From Mesolinea sp040772305 (lineage in GTDB: Bacteria; Chloroflexota; Anaerolineae; Anaerolineales; Anaerolineaceae), in contig JAXGYK010000002.1 of assembly GCA_040772305.1 (NCBI GenBank), forward strand, positions 434,001 through 498,000: a stretch of 64,000 nt of DNA. The letters run 5' to 3'. How positions within the stretch are numbered: the stretch's first letter is position 1; every line of letters begins with the position of its first letter. Of this stretch, positions 42,624-51,640 are shown one piece after another. Made by a program: the position numbers and the translations under genes. The notes beneath the pieces were generated by a model, which had not been told where the DNA came from, did no database searches, and was given only the letters and a program-made list of their open reading frames with translations.

Positions 42624-42977
42624 TCAAGCTGCGTCTTCGCTGTTGCATACATCCAAAAACTGATCAACAACTTCTTTAAGCATTGGTTCGGGCAGAGCGC
42701 CGACCTGCCGATGGACGATCTTGCCATCTTTTAGCATTAGCAGTGTAGGAATACCCTGCACGCCGTATTTGCCCGCATATTCTTGGTTTTCGTCAGTATT
42801 TACTTTGACGACGATGAGTTTTCCGGCGTATTCCTTGGCTATCTTTTCTAAAATTGGTGCAACCATACGACAAGGTCCGCACCAGGGTGCCCAGAAGTCC
42901 ACAACTACGGGCAATTTGGATTCAAGAACGGCTTTTTGAAAGTTTCCGTCGGTAACATTAATAGGTTCAGTAATCAT
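42624..42977 (-). CDS. trxA: thioredoxin
   Basis: A 117-residue cytoplasmic disulfide reductase. WAPWCGPC has the redox pair Cys33 and Cys36; the cis-Pro is in GIPTLLMLKDG. Normal thioredoxin length with a short C-terminal tail ending CNSEDAA that holds an extra Cys. Ribosome-binding site AGGAG. Single gene. Confidence 0.97.
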   Translation of the reverse strand: MITEPINVTDGNFQKAVLESKLPVVVDFWAPWCGPCRMVAPILEKIAKEYAGKLIVVKVNTDENQEYAGKYGVQGIPTLLMLKDGKIVHRQVGALPEPMLKEVVDQFLDVCNSEDAA

Positions 42978-43064
42978 AGTTCTCCTCTGTTTCGTTGCGG
43001 ATTAGTATACAACAGGCAATTTTACATATCTCTTTAAAGCCTGAACAAAAGCATCAGAATTTTA

Positions 43065-43472
43065 TTAAAATCCTAATGTCTGAAGCAGAGCCGGACCCAG
43101 AACAATGATGCCGACAACGATGGCAACGATGGCAGCAATTAATACCGCTCCTGCGGCAACATCTTTCGCCAGTTTTGCCAAAGGGTGACGTTCCGGACTG
43201 GCGATATTAACGATGACTTCCAGTGCGGTATTCAATATTTCGGCGGTCCATACCAGGCCAATTACAAGGATAAGTACCAGCCATTGCACCTGGCTTATTT
43301 TTAACCAAAGGCCTACTGCCCCAACGGCAATGGTAAAAGCAAGGTGAATCCAGATATTTGGCTGAGTCTTGAATACGTGAACCAAACCGGAGAACGCACA
43401 TTCAAAGGAATGAATCCGGCCGCGCAAAAAGTGCTTTGGATCGGAGTCGTAGGGGTTGGAGCGTTTGATCAT
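43065..43472 (-). CDS. dgkA: diacylglycerol/undecaprenol kinase (DgkA family)
   Basis: A small integral membrane kinase of 135 residues. Three hydrophobic segments (about 40-60, 63-85, 105-130) and the family motifs AEILNTALE and KDVAAGAVLI are present. The Gram-positive-type enzymes act on undecaprenol, the E. coli type on diacylglycerol; the sequence does not decide. Divergent from tRNA-Gly. Confidence 0.92.
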   Translation of the reverse strand: MIKRSNPYDSDPKHFLRGRIHSFECAFSGLVHVFKTQPNIWIHLAFTIAVGAVGLWLKISQVQWLVLILVIGLVWTAEILNTALEVIVNIASPERHPLAKLAKDVAAGAVLIAAIVAIVVGIIVLGPALLQTLGF

Positions 43473-43493
43473 GCCTTATCTATCTTACCCTAA

Positions 43494-43522
43494 TTGGCGC
43501 TGAGGCAAAAATCGATTAGAAT
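43494..43522 (+). promoter_or_regulatory. promoter of tRNA-Gly
   Basis: TTGGCG (43494-43499), 17-nt spacer, TAGAAT (43517-43522), about 16 nt before the tRNA 5' end. Confidence 0.65.
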
Positions 43523-43538
43523 ATGCGGACATCTTTGT

Positions 43539-43610
43539 GCGGGTGTTGCCAAGTGGTAAGGCATTAGCTTCCCAAGCTAAGATTCGTGGGTTCGAATCCC
43601 ATCACCCGCT
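43539..43610 (+). tRNA. tRNA-Gly (anticodon CCC)
   Basis: 72 nt; acceptor GCGGGTG pairs with CACCCGC, anticodon loop TTCCCAA gives CCC, T-arm GTTCGAATC. No encoded CCA; TTTT follows directly, so it may terminate there. Confidence 0.95.
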
Positions 43611-43890
43611 TTTTCTAATTTAAGGCCACATGTCTTTGCACACAGCGCGGACGGATATATAATATTATCCGCGATAGCTTTCATCGCCCCACAATTCGAG
43701 GGTTCTCCTCTTTGATGATGAGCTAATGCGGATATTTGATTTTCTCGAGAACAACAAAAACAAACTGCCCTTTCCAGGAAATCAAACCGTATCCTAACTT
43801 ATCTCCAAAGTTGTATATAAATTAGCGGCGCAACATGGCCTGAAGCCACAGGAAGCACAGCAACAAAAGATATGGAAGGATGGATGGATA

Positions 43891-44922
43891 ATGTCTTGTT
43901 TATTAGGTCATAAGTGGGACCATTGTAGATGCGCGCGGTGCGGGAAAGTGCGGGATGAACAGCATATCTGGAACAACTCCGGGAGTTGCATGCTTTGCGG
44001 AAAACGGTGTAGTCACCAATTTCGACCTGTAGATGACGAATGTAAAGAAAAATGTTCAATTTGTGGGTATGAACGTCAAAACCATGATTGGGACGGATGT
44101 ATTTGCAGACGCTGCGGCGCAAAGGATTACAAATCAAGAGCTCATAAATGGGAAAAGATCCAGGGAACATGCGAGGTGCGGTGTTCTGTTTGTGGAGAAA
44201 TGGCGGTTAATCACGATTGGGATAGGTGTATCTGCAAACAATGCGGCATGATTCGAAATACCTACCCCCATGACTGGAAACTTGTTGAGGACAGCTGCGA
44301 GGAAAAATGTTCTCTTTGCGGAACAACGCGAGAAAGCCATGATTGGGAAGGTCTTTGTTCTTGCCGGAGGTGCGGAAAAGCAAACGACACAAAAGGCGGA
44401 CCGAAGCATCATCTATGGGAACCCATCGAGGGAAAGTGTGAGGAAAAATGCTCTCTTTGCGGGAAAACAGATGTGAGGCATGACTGGAATGGTTGTACTT
44501 GTCGTGTTTGCGGCAGAGTGAGAGATGCAAACCACAATTGGGATTTCTGTACTTGCCAGATCTGCGGCAAAGTACGAAATGTCAACGAGTATTCATACCA
44601 TGACTGGCGACCTGTGCCAGGTACCTGCAATCAAAAGTGCGCTGTTTGCGGGCAGGAAACAGTGGATTATAAGGCGCACAAATTTCAAAGAATACCTGGA
44701 ACGTGCAACGAAAAATGCACGGTATGCGGGAAAGTTATTGAAAAACTGGCTAAGTACCATGAATGGAATGGTTGTGTTTGCAAGATTTGCGGAGCTGGCA
44801 GGCATGAATGGATACCAGGCCCGGAGCGCATGGTAGGGAACACAGGCCACACAGTTCAGGAATACAAATGTAGACTCTGTGGGGTAACTCAAGAGCGTAC
44901 CGGATATAAGGATAACTGGTGA
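43891..44922 (+). CDS. tandem Cys/His zinc-ribbon-like repeat protein
   Basis: A 343-residue protein with 45 Cys (13 percent). It is built of two alternating modules. Type B, seven copies, is H-x-W-x(2,3)-C-x-C-x2-C-G (for example HDWDGCICRRCG); type A, six copies, is H-x-(W/F)-x(5,7)-C-x3-C-x2-C-G (for example HKWEKIQGTCEVRCSVCG). Each pair likely forms a Zn-binding knuckle. No enzyme domain, signal peptide or membrane segment is seen. GGATGG lies before the ATG. It stands alone between tRNA-Gly and a GNAT gene, preceded by a 280-base gap containing a CGGATA/TATCCG hairpin near 43650. Function unknown; a multivalent binding scaffold is inferred. Confidence 0.85.
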   Translation: MSCLLGHKWDHCRCARCGKVRDEQHIWNNSGSCMLCGKRCSHQFRPVDDECKEKCSICGYERQNHDWDGCICRRCGAKDYKSRAHKWEKIQGTCEVRCSVCGEMAVNHDWDRCICKQCGMIRNTYPHDWKLVEDSCEEKCSLCGTTRESHDWEGLCSCRRCGKANDTKGGPKHHLWEPIEGKCEEKCSLCGKTDVRHDWNGCTCRVCGRVRDANHNWDFCTCQICGKVRNVNEYSYHDWRPVPGTCNQKCAVCGQETVDYKAHKFQRIPGTCNEKCTVCGKVIEKLAKYHEWNGCVCKICGAGRHEWIPGPERMVGNTGHTVQEYKCRLCGVTQERTGYKDNW

Positions 44923-45038
44923 TGTTTAGCTGCTCTGGATCAATTTGGCCCAAAGTAGCGGATGAAAATTGAATGACGGAAGAAATCGACATGAGAATAT
45001 ACAGATGGCCTCATGGCTGCACACCCTCGCTCTTACAA

Positions 45039-45064
45039 AGAAGAGCCCGTTTGTGGGCTCTTCT
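45039..45064. terminator. hairpin terminator between convergent genes
   Basis: 10-bp stem AGAAGAGCCC/GGGCTCTTCT with loop GTTTGT, lying 7 bases past the GNAT stop on the minus strand and after the Cys-repeat gene on the plus strand. A T-rich stretch follows on the minus strand. Confidence 0.8.
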
Positions 45065-45070
45065 CAGTTT

Positions 45071-46195
45071 CTAGAGTGTCTTGCGGTAGACACGATGATT
45101 TTTATAAGGTTTAACGCCTAAATTAGCCAGATCCTTGCGCATTTGAACGGCAGTTTCGGCTACCTGCGTTAATTCAGCATGATCAAACTGGTCAGTTTGG
45201 TTCATCGATGCAAGAAGTGCATCATAGAGCAAAGCATTACCCCCAAACCCCTGATTTTCGGGAAGAATACCGATGCCGTTAAAGTCCACCCAATCCGTGG
45301 TTTTCATTGCGCGCAGCAGACGGATAATCTCGATAGGGCCCAATTTGCCTTTGTTTTTCTGCATTGCCTCCGAAAGATCCGGGAACGGCAGCGTAAATCC
45401 TACGATTTCTCCGTCGTGCAAGATTAATTTCAATAATTCTGGAATAATAACCATAATTGCGTTGGAAACAACGAAATCTACCTCGCGTTTACTAAGAGGA
45501 TAATACTCCCAATTATTAACAAAGGCTTTGTTATACGCCTGGCCCAATTTAGGAGCCCATTTTCGTAATTCGGCTTTGCTTGTAAAAGTTTTAACTTCAA
45601 AGCGGCCACGCTTCTTTGCAATCTCTGCTGCCTTAGATACTTTTTCGGGCAGTACAAAGTTTTTTGGAACGACGTAACTGGATACGAAATCAACTTCTTT
45701 TACAAAACCATAATTCTCGACCAGTTCACGGTAATAGGGATAGTTGTAATTCATCATGTTCATCATCTGGCGATGTTCAAAGCCTTCAATTTGAATTCCA
45801 TACCCATACAGAGGACCAAAACCTTTGGGACCAATAAGGTCCGTAAGCCCACGTGCGCGCGCCCAGTTGGCAGCAGTATCCAGAAGAGCATTCGCAACTT
45901 CCTGGTCATTGATACAATCAAATAAATAAAATTCGGCGTCCTTTGCATTATGGTAACTGTTAAAAGGACGGTTACATAGTGCGGCAATGCGGCCTACAGT
46001 TTTGCCGTCCCTGACTGCCAGAAAGAAATCCGCTTCCGAATGGTCATAAAACGGATGTTTCTTGGGGTTTAGCATCGCGTGAATATCGTTTTTAAACGGT
46101 GGTACCCATTGTGGGCAGCCAATGTACAGGTCGTAATGGAAATCTACAAAACGTTTGCGAAGTTCTTTAGTATCTACCGGAATAATACTGATCAT
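45071..46195 (-). CDS. GNAT-fold N-acetyltransferase-like protein
   Basis: A 374-residue protein with an N-terminal GNAT-like half (FFLAVRDGKTVGRIAALCN, then a helix and PKGFGPLYGYGIQIEGFEHRQ) and a C-terminal half with GEIVGFTLPFPDL and FNGIGILPENQGFGGNALLYDAL, the last resembling the acetyl-CoA-binding loop. It fits a family of large bacterial GNAT proteins of unknown substrate. The N-terminal IIPVDTKELRKRFVDFHYDLY is typical of these. Monocistronic. Confidence 0.82.
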   Translation of the reverse strand: MISIIPVDTKELRKRFVDFHYDLYIGCPQWVPPFKNDIHAMLNPKKHPFYDHSEADFFLAVRDGKTVGRIAALCNRPFNSYHNAKDAEFYLFDCINDQEVANALLDTAANWARARGLTDLIGPKGFGPLYGYGIQIEGFEHRQMMNMMNYNYPYYRELVENYGFVKEVDFVSSYVVPKNFVLPEKVSKAAEIAKKRGRFEVKTFTSKAELRKWAPKLGQAYNKAFVNNWEYYPLSKREVDFVVSNAIMVIIPELLKLILHDGEIVGFTLPFPDLSEAMQKNKGKLGPIEIIRLLRAMKTTDWVDFNGIGILPENQGFGGNALLYDALLASMNQTDQFDHAELTQVAETAVQMRKDLANLGVKPYKNHRVYRKTL

Positions 46196-46302
46196 AGGAT
46201 AAAGCCTCTTTCAAGATTTTAATAGTTGATAATGCGTTGATTATACTCATTTGTGCAAGTATATCCCTGGCTACCACAATACTCTGGTGAAACTGCAAAT
46301 AC

Positions 46303-46331
46303 TTGCCGTTGGAGAGGCGCTGTACTATAAT
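46303..46331 (+). promoter_or_regulatory. promoter of efp
   Basis: TTGCCG (46303-46308), 17-nt spacer, TATAAT (46326-46331), giving a leader of about 34 nt with AGAGGA before the ATG. Confidence 0.7.
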
Positions 46332-46371
46332 CCCGCCGGTAAGCCTAAGTAGACCGAAAGAGGATTCAAAT

Positions 46372-46929
46372 ATGATCGATGTTAATGATTTACGTAAAGG
46401 TGTGATCTTCCTGATCGATGGTGACCTTTATAAGGTGATTGAATATCAACACAACAAACCAGGCCGTGGTTCGGCAACAATCCGAGTGAAAGCCCAGGAC
46501 CTGCGTAAAGGGACAAATATTGAGAAGACCTTCATCTCGGGTGATCGGGTGCAGGATATCAGACTGGATTACCACAATGTTCAGTATCTTTACCGGGATG
46601 AACACTTCTTCTATTTCATGGATATGGAAACATTTGAACAGCCAGCTGTTCCAGCCGACCACATTGAGGCATACGAAGGATATTTGAAAGAAAACACAGA
46701 GGTCAAACTCACTTTTTATGGTAACGAACCCCTGGATATTGAACTTCCCACCAGCGTTGATCTTAAAGTAGTAGAAGCCGAAGTGGCTGCACGGGGTAAT
46801 ACAGCTACCGGTGTTACTAAGCAAGTAATTTGCGAAACTGGCTTAAAGGTGCAATGTCCTGCATTTGTTACCGAAGGTGATACGATCCGAGTTGACACCC
46901 GGACTGGTGAGTACCTTACCCGTGTCTAA
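46372..46929 (+). CDS. efp: elongation factor P
   Basis: Relieves ribosome stalling at polyproline stretches. 185 residues in three beta-barrel domains; the domain I loop reads KPGRGSA with Arg32 at the tip where E. coli has the modified Lys34. The C-terminal DTIRVDTRTGEYLTRV is the family hallmark. ATG 46372 follows AGAGGA; the upstream in-frame extension overlaps the promoter. No epmA, epmB or earP modification gene is in the window. Confidence 0.97.
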   Translation: MIDVNDLRKGVIFLIDGDLYKVIEYQHNKPGRGSATIRVKAQDLRKGTNIEKTFISGDRVQDIRLDYHNVQYLYRDEHFFYFMDMETFEQPAVPADHIEAYEGYLKENTEVKLTFYGNEPLDIELPTSVDLKVVEAEVAARGNTATGVTKQVICETGLKVQCPAFVTEGDTIRVDTRTGEYLTRV

Positions 46930-47208
46930 TTACCAATGAAAATGCCCTTCGGACAAAAGCGCTGCTTTTTTCCGGGACTAATATTGTTAATGGTCCCTGG
47001 AAACTTGCAGGGCTTTAGGCAGTGCGAGGATGTTTTGAACTGGACCAGTTATATAAGATTTGCTATTGCTTGGGCCCCGGGCATTCATAAGGAATATAAG
47101 AATTAGAGATCTATTAACTTGTCTTACTTTTATATCGACTGCAAAAAAAACCAATGCTGATTGGTATAATTTTCCAGTGGTGTTAAAGGCACCTTTTGGA
47201 GGACCTTA

Positions 47209-49065
47209 GTGAATCAACGCAGACAATCCTATTTAATCTATAGCCTGTTGATGATGGCTATTTTGGCCTTCGTTTTCTTAAATTTTAACCAGGCATCCCA
47301 GGAAACCCGCAATATTGGATTAAACCGTGTGGCCGCAGACATTGAAGCTGGCTTGGTATCGCGGGTAATTCTGGACGACTACAACATTAAGGTAATCTAC
47401 CGGGATGGTGAAGAGAAAACCTCAGTAATGGATGCTCGGTCCAGCCTGCCATCTCAATTAGCCGATTTCGGTGTAAGTCCTGATAAGTTCCAGGCAGAAG
47501 GCTTAAGTATTGAAGTAAAACCTGAAAGTGCCTTGGTTCTCTTTTGGAACGCTGTCAGCCTCTTTTTACCTTTTGTAATCATGGGTCTCTTCTTCTGGTT
47601 TATGATGCGTCAGGCACAAAGCAGCAATAGCCAGGCGATGTCTTTCAGTAAAAGCCGTGCGCGCATGATGACAGGTGAACACCCAACGGTAACCTTCGCC
47701 GATGTGGCTGGTGCGGATGAAGCCAAAGAGGAATTGAGCGAAGTAGTAGAGTTCCTCAAAGAACCGCAAAAATTCGTTGCTCTGGGAGCTCGTATTCCTA
47801 AAGGCGTACTGCTGGTTGGTGCGCCGGGAACAGGAAAAACTTTATTAGCGAAGGCAGTCTCAGGTGAAGCCGGCGTTCCTTTCTTTTCGATTTCCGGCTC
47901 CGAATTTGTTGAAATGTTTGTTGGTGTTGGTGCCAGTCGTGTGCGTGATTTGTTCGAACAGGCCAAAAAGCATAGCCCCTGCATCATCTTTGTTGATGAA
48001 ATTGATGCTGTAGGACGGCATCGCGGTGCAGGTTTAGGGGGCAGCCATGACGAACGTGAGCAAACCTTAAACCAGCTCTTGGTGGAAATGGACGGCTTCG
48101 ATACCGACACTAACGTGATTGTAATTGCTGCTACCAACCGGCCAGATATTTTGGATCCCGCCCTGTTAAGGCCAGGTCGATTTGATCGCAGGGTTATGTT
48201 GGACAAGCCGGACATGCGCGGCCGCGAAGCGATTTTAAAAGTGCATGCCCGCGGGAAACCAATCTCTTCTTCCGTAAGCCTGGAGACTATCGCCCGGGCA
48301 ACACCTGGTTTTGCTGGTGCAGACTTGGAAAATTTGTTAAATGAGGCAGCAATACTTGCAGCTCGCAGAAACAAGCGCGTGATTGAGCCGCCAGAATTTG
48401 AAGAAGCGATTGAGCGCGTAATTGCAGGCCCTGAGCGCAAGAGCAGATTAATAAACCCTGCTGAAAAGAAAATCATCGCGTATCACGAAGCAGGTCATGC
48501 AATTGTTATCCAAACGATCCCTGAGGCCGATCCGGTTCAGAAAGTTTCCATCATAGCGCGAGGGATGATGGGTGGATTTACAATGTCCTTGCCATTGGAA
48601 GACTCGCTTTTAGAATCTAAAAAGGGAATGGAAGCAGACATCATTTCGCTGCTCGGCGGCCGGGCTGCAGAGGAATTAATTTTTAACGATATCACTTCCG
48701 GCGCAGCCAATGATATTGAAAATGCAACAAAATTGGCGCGCAAGATGGTTACGCGCTTAGGTATGAGCGACACTATGGGGCCGATGGTTTACGGTCAAAA
48801 AGAAGAAATGGTGTTTCTAGGACGCGAAATTTCTGAACAGCGCGATTATTCCGAAGCCATTGCACAAAAAATCGATGCGGAAGTGCAAAGAATTATGAGT
48901 GAGAGCTTCCAGCGAGCCAGGGATATTCTGACTCAAAATAAAGACAAACTTATCGAAGTTGCTGAACGTCTCTTGGAAAAGGAAACCATATCACGGGAGG
49001 AGTTCGAAGAAATATACCCTGCCCCCTACCCTAAAAACCAAGGTATCCCGGCCCCTCTGCACTAA
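47209..49065 (+). CDS. ftsH: membrane AAA+ zinc metalloprotease FtsH
   Basis: Degrades membrane and short-lived cytosolic proteins. 618 residues: transmembrane 9-25 and 112-134 flanking an extracytoplasmic domain, AAA module with Walker A GAPGTGKT (204-211), VDEIDA and second region of homology, then the protease with HEAGH (426-430). The start codon is GTG with GGAGG upstream; a TATAAT at 47165-47170 gives the likely promoter. Converges on miaA with a 4-base overlap. Confidence 0.97.
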   Translation: MNQRRQSYLIYSLLMMAILAFVFLNFNQASQETRNIGLNRVAADIEAGLVSRVILDDYNIKVIYRDGEEKTSVMDARSSLPSQLADFGVSPDKFQAEGLSIEVKPESALVLFWNAVSLFLPFVIMGLFFWFMMRQAQSSNSQAMSFSKSRARMMTGEHPTVTFADVAGADEAKEELSEVVEFLKEPQKFVALGARIPKGVLLVGAPGTGKTLLAKAVSGEAGVPFFSISGSEFVEMFVGVGASRVRDLFEQAKKHSPCIIFVDEIDAVGRHRGAGLGGSHDEREQTLNQLLVEMDGFDTDTNVIVIAATNRPDILDPALLRPGRFDRRVMLDKPDMRGREAILKVHARGKPISSSVSLETIARATPGFAGADLENLLNEAAILAARRNKRVIEPPEFEEAIERVIAGPERKSRLINPAEKKIIAYHEAGHAIVIQTIPEADPVQKVSIIARGMMGGFTMSLPLEDSLLESKKGMEADIISLLGGRAAEELIFNDITSGAANDIENATKLARKMVTRLGMSDTMGPMVYGQKEEMVFLGREISEQRDYSEAIAQKIDAEVQRIMSESFQRARDILTQNKDKLIEVAERLLEKETISREEFEEIYPAPYPKNQGIPAPLH

Positions 49066-50003
49066 TTAAGATTCAACCAAGAATTGACACGATCCAGCGC
49101 ATTTTCAAGCAGTGCTGGATCGTCTGCTTTAAGCCATACAATTTGCGGATCTTTTGCTTTGAACCAGTTGGCTTGTCGGCGGACGTAAATACGTGTATTT
49201 CGCTTTAGGAGCCGAACAGCTTCTTCAAGGGAGTACTCCCCTTCAAGATAGGCAATTAACTCACTATAGCCAATGATCCCCATGCGTTTGAGCGACTTGC
49301 CATATCCGGCAGCAATTAATCCTCCTACTTCTTCTAAGAGTCCCTGGTCGAACATATCATCAATGCGCTGATCAATACGTTTGTACAAGACTTCGCGAGG
49401 CCATTCCAAGCCCAATGTAAGCGTGTTGTAAGGGCTGGAATAAATGCCCCTGCGGCTGGAAAACCGTTTGCCAGTACTCAGGATAACTTCCCATGCCCGT
49501 ACCGTTCTGCGTTTGTTGCGTGGGTCAATAGCTTGCGCTGCTTTGGCGTCAACTATCCCCAGCGCTTTCCAAAGCTGATCGTAACCCACCTCTTCTCCCC
49601 AGTTTTCGATAGCCGTACGTAAACGGGGCTGCTCTTCTAACGCTGGAACCTGCCAGTTTTGAAGAAGTGCACGGACATATTGACCAGTGCCTCCGCACAG
49701 AATAGGAAGCCTTTTTCGCTGGCTTACGTCAAGGATTGTAGCTCGCGCGGTTTGCTGGTATTGTCCTAAGCTCCAGGGATCATCGAGTGTGGCAATTGAA
49801 ATCAGATGATGTGGAACAGTATCCAGTTCCGAGAGGCTTGGTTTGGCTACGCCAATCTGAAGCTCCTGGTACAAAATGCGGGAATCAGCTGAAATTACTT
49901 CACCATTCAAGTTTTGGGCCAAGTCAATTGCCAGCTTCGTCTTACCGGAAGCGGTAGGTCCCACCAAAACCAAGAGAGGTATCAAAGATCCCGCCTCAGT
50001 CAT
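49062..50003 (-). CDS. miaA: tRNA dimethylallyltransferase
   Basis: Adds a dimethylallyl group to A37 of tRNAs reading UNN codons. 313 residues; P-loop VGPTASGKTKLAIDLA, EVISADSRILYQELQIGVAKP and HHLISI are family landmarks, and KRNTRIYVRRQANWFKAK is the C-terminal signature. Its start overlaps the yraN stop by 8 bases. Its stop overlaps ftsH in convergent orientation. Confidence 0.96.
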   Translation of the reverse strand: MTEAGSLIPLLVLVGPTASGKTKLAIDLAQNLNGEVISADSRILYQELQIGVAKPSLSELDTVPHHLISIATLDDPWSLGQYQQTARATILDVSQRKRLPILCGGTGQYVRALLQNWQVPALEEQPRLRTAIENWGEEVGYDQLWKALGIVDAKAAQAIDPRNKRRTVRAWEVILSTGKRFSSRRGIYSSPYNTLTLGLEWPREVLYKRIDQRIDDMFDQGLLEEVGGLIAAGYGKSLKRMGIIGYSELIAYLEGEYSLEEAVRLLKRNTRIYVRRQANWFKAKDPQIVWLKADDPALLENALDRVNSWLNLN

Positions 50004-50382
50004 CTAAGCTGGCTCCTACATTTCTAAAATGCAAAAATTCTGGGTTTGAATCCCCCAAGTGTCCTTCTACAACAACGGTATCGATTTGCCAAATTGGTTC
50101 TTTGCCCGAATGGTATCGCTCCAGATACGCCCAAACTGTACGTTTAAGTGCCCGTAATTTGCGGGGACCAACTGCTTGTTCGCCTGGGCCAAATCGGTCA
50201 TTGGAGCGTGTTTTTACTTCAACAAAAACAAGCACATTGTCCTGGATGCAAACCAGGTCTACCTCACCGTAGCGTGTGGTGAAGTTTCGTGCAAGCACCT
50301 GATACCCCGAGCTCTCCAGGAATTTTGCAGCCTGTTCTTCGCCCCAGTACCCCAGTCTTTGACGGTATGTCTTTCCTTCCAT
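49996..50382 (-). CDS. yraN: YraN/UPF0102 nuclease-fold protein
   Basis: A 128-residue PD-(D/E)xK nuclease-like protein. GYWGEEQAAKFLESSGYQVLARNF, GEVDLVCIQDNVLVFVEVKTR and a C-terminal IDTVVVEG region match the family; the motif D-x(n)-E-V-K is intact. Upstream is TGCTATCAT and no ribosome-binding site, with the ATG at 50382 six bases later, so the mRNA may be leaderless (ATG 50385 and 50400 are alternatives). Coupled to miaA. Role unproven in bacteria generally. Confidence 0.88.
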   Translation of the reverse strand: MEGKTYRQRLGYWGEEQAAKFLESSGYQVLARNFTTRYGEVDLVCIQDNVLVFVEVKTRSNDRFGPGEQAVGPRKLRALKRTVWAYLERYHSGKEPIWQIDTVVVEGHLGDSNPEFLHFRNVGASLDD

Positions 50383-50470
50383 CATTTGATGATAGCACAT
50401 TGATCGTCAGTACTATCTTTGCCCCTCCTAATGCGATAAAATGGTTTAATTTTTGCTTGAGAGGTCATAC

Positions 50471-51640
50471 GTGGCAATTGCAGAAATCGTTACTATAGGT
50501 ACAGAAATCTTACTGGGTGAGATCACCGATACCAATTCTAAGCACATTGCTCGTCTCTTGCGTGATATCGGCGTAGACCTTTACCGTGTAACAACCGTCG
50601 GCGATAATATCAGCCGTATCACGGCCACCTTACAGGAAGCACTGATGCGTGCAGATATCGTGATAACCACTGGCGGTTTAGGACCAACGGTGGACGACCC
50701 TACCCGGCAGGCTGTAGCTGATGTTTTTAATGTTCCGCTTTGCTTCAAAGAAGAACTTTGGCAGGAAATCACAGATCGCTTTAAGCGCTACCAGCGTGTG
50801 CCAACTGAAAACAATAAAAGGCAAGCCTATATTCCTGCTGGTTCCAAGGCCATCAGCAACCCCGTAGGAACTGCGCCCGCATTTGTGTTTGAACTGGGGC
50901 TCAAAACTGTGATTGCACTTCCGGGTGTTCCTCGCGAGATGGAATACTTACTCCAAAATGAAGTTTTAGGTTATCTTAAAGAGCGATATGCCTTGGAAGA
51001 AACAGTGATTCTGGCACATACTGTCCACACAATCTCTAAGGGTGAATCCAGTATCGATGAAGTGGTAGGAGAAATGGAAACGCTCAGCAATCCAACTGTG
51101 GGATTGCTAGCTCATCCTGGGCAAACCGATATTCGCATCACTGCTAAGGCTCATTCGGTTGCAGAAGCGAAGGAGATGATTGCGCCGGTATTAGCTGAAA
51201 TCTATGCACGTTTAGGCGATTTTATCTATGGTGAGAATGAGGAGACGCTGCCAGGTAAAGTTGCGGAACTACTCCAGCACTCTGGCAAGCGGATTGCCAT
51301 CATCGAAAGTGGCAGCGGCGGTGAAACTTTGATCAAATTGCGTACGGAGCTTCCGGATAGGGTGATTGGAGAAGTATTAAACATCAGCCTTTCGGATGAA
51401 GGCTTGCAAACGATGTTGCAAGAATATTGCACACAAAACCATGCCGACTTTGCCATGGGAGTGCGATTGGTCAGCGGAGACGAGAAAAGTGAATTGGTCT
51501 TGGACTTGGTTGGCAAGGATTTATCAAAACAAAGCAAGCTCTACTACGGCGGTCCCAGGGGCGACAGTCCTCTTTGGGCGAGCACTACAGCATTAGGTTT
51601 GTTGCGTCGTTTTTTCTTGGACTTAGGAAAGGAGCAGTAG
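50471..51640 (+). CDS. cinA: CinA-family protein
   Basis: A 389-residue competence/damage-inducible-type protein. The N-terminal MoaB-like domain (IAEIVTIGTEILLGEITDTNS, TTGGLGPTVDD and ALPGVPREM) is well kept and linked to ADP-ribose pyrophosphatase activity; the C-terminal nicotinamide-nucleotide amidohydrolase domain has IIESGSGGETL where the family has ESCTGG, and later motifs are weak, so this half may be inactive. The start codon is GTG with GAGG upstream. It ends in TAG, whose last G is the first base of the next gene's GTG. Confidence 0.92.
   Translation: MAIAEIVTIGTEILLGEITDTNSKHIARLLRDIGVDLYRVTTVGDNISRITATLQEALMRADIVITTGGLGPTVDDPTRQAVADVFNVPLCFKEELWQEITDRFKRYQRVPTENNKRQAYIPAGSKAISNPVGTAPAFVFELGLKTVIALPGVPREMEYLLQNEVLGYLKERYALEETVILAHTVHTISKGESSIDEVVGEMETLSNPTVGLLAHPGQTDIRITAKAHSVAEAKEMIAPVLAEIYARLGDFIYGENEETLPGKVAELLQHSGKRIAIIESGSGGETLIKLRTELPDRVIGEVLNISLSDEGLQTMLQEYCTQNHADFAMGVRLVSGDEKSELVLDLVGKDLSKQSKLYYGGPRGDSPLWASTTALGLLRRFFLDLGKEQ

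Noticed and set aside
43539..46195. Integrative element at tRNA-Gly carrying the Cys-repeat gene
   Set aside because: No integrase and no repeated tRNA 3' end found within the window.
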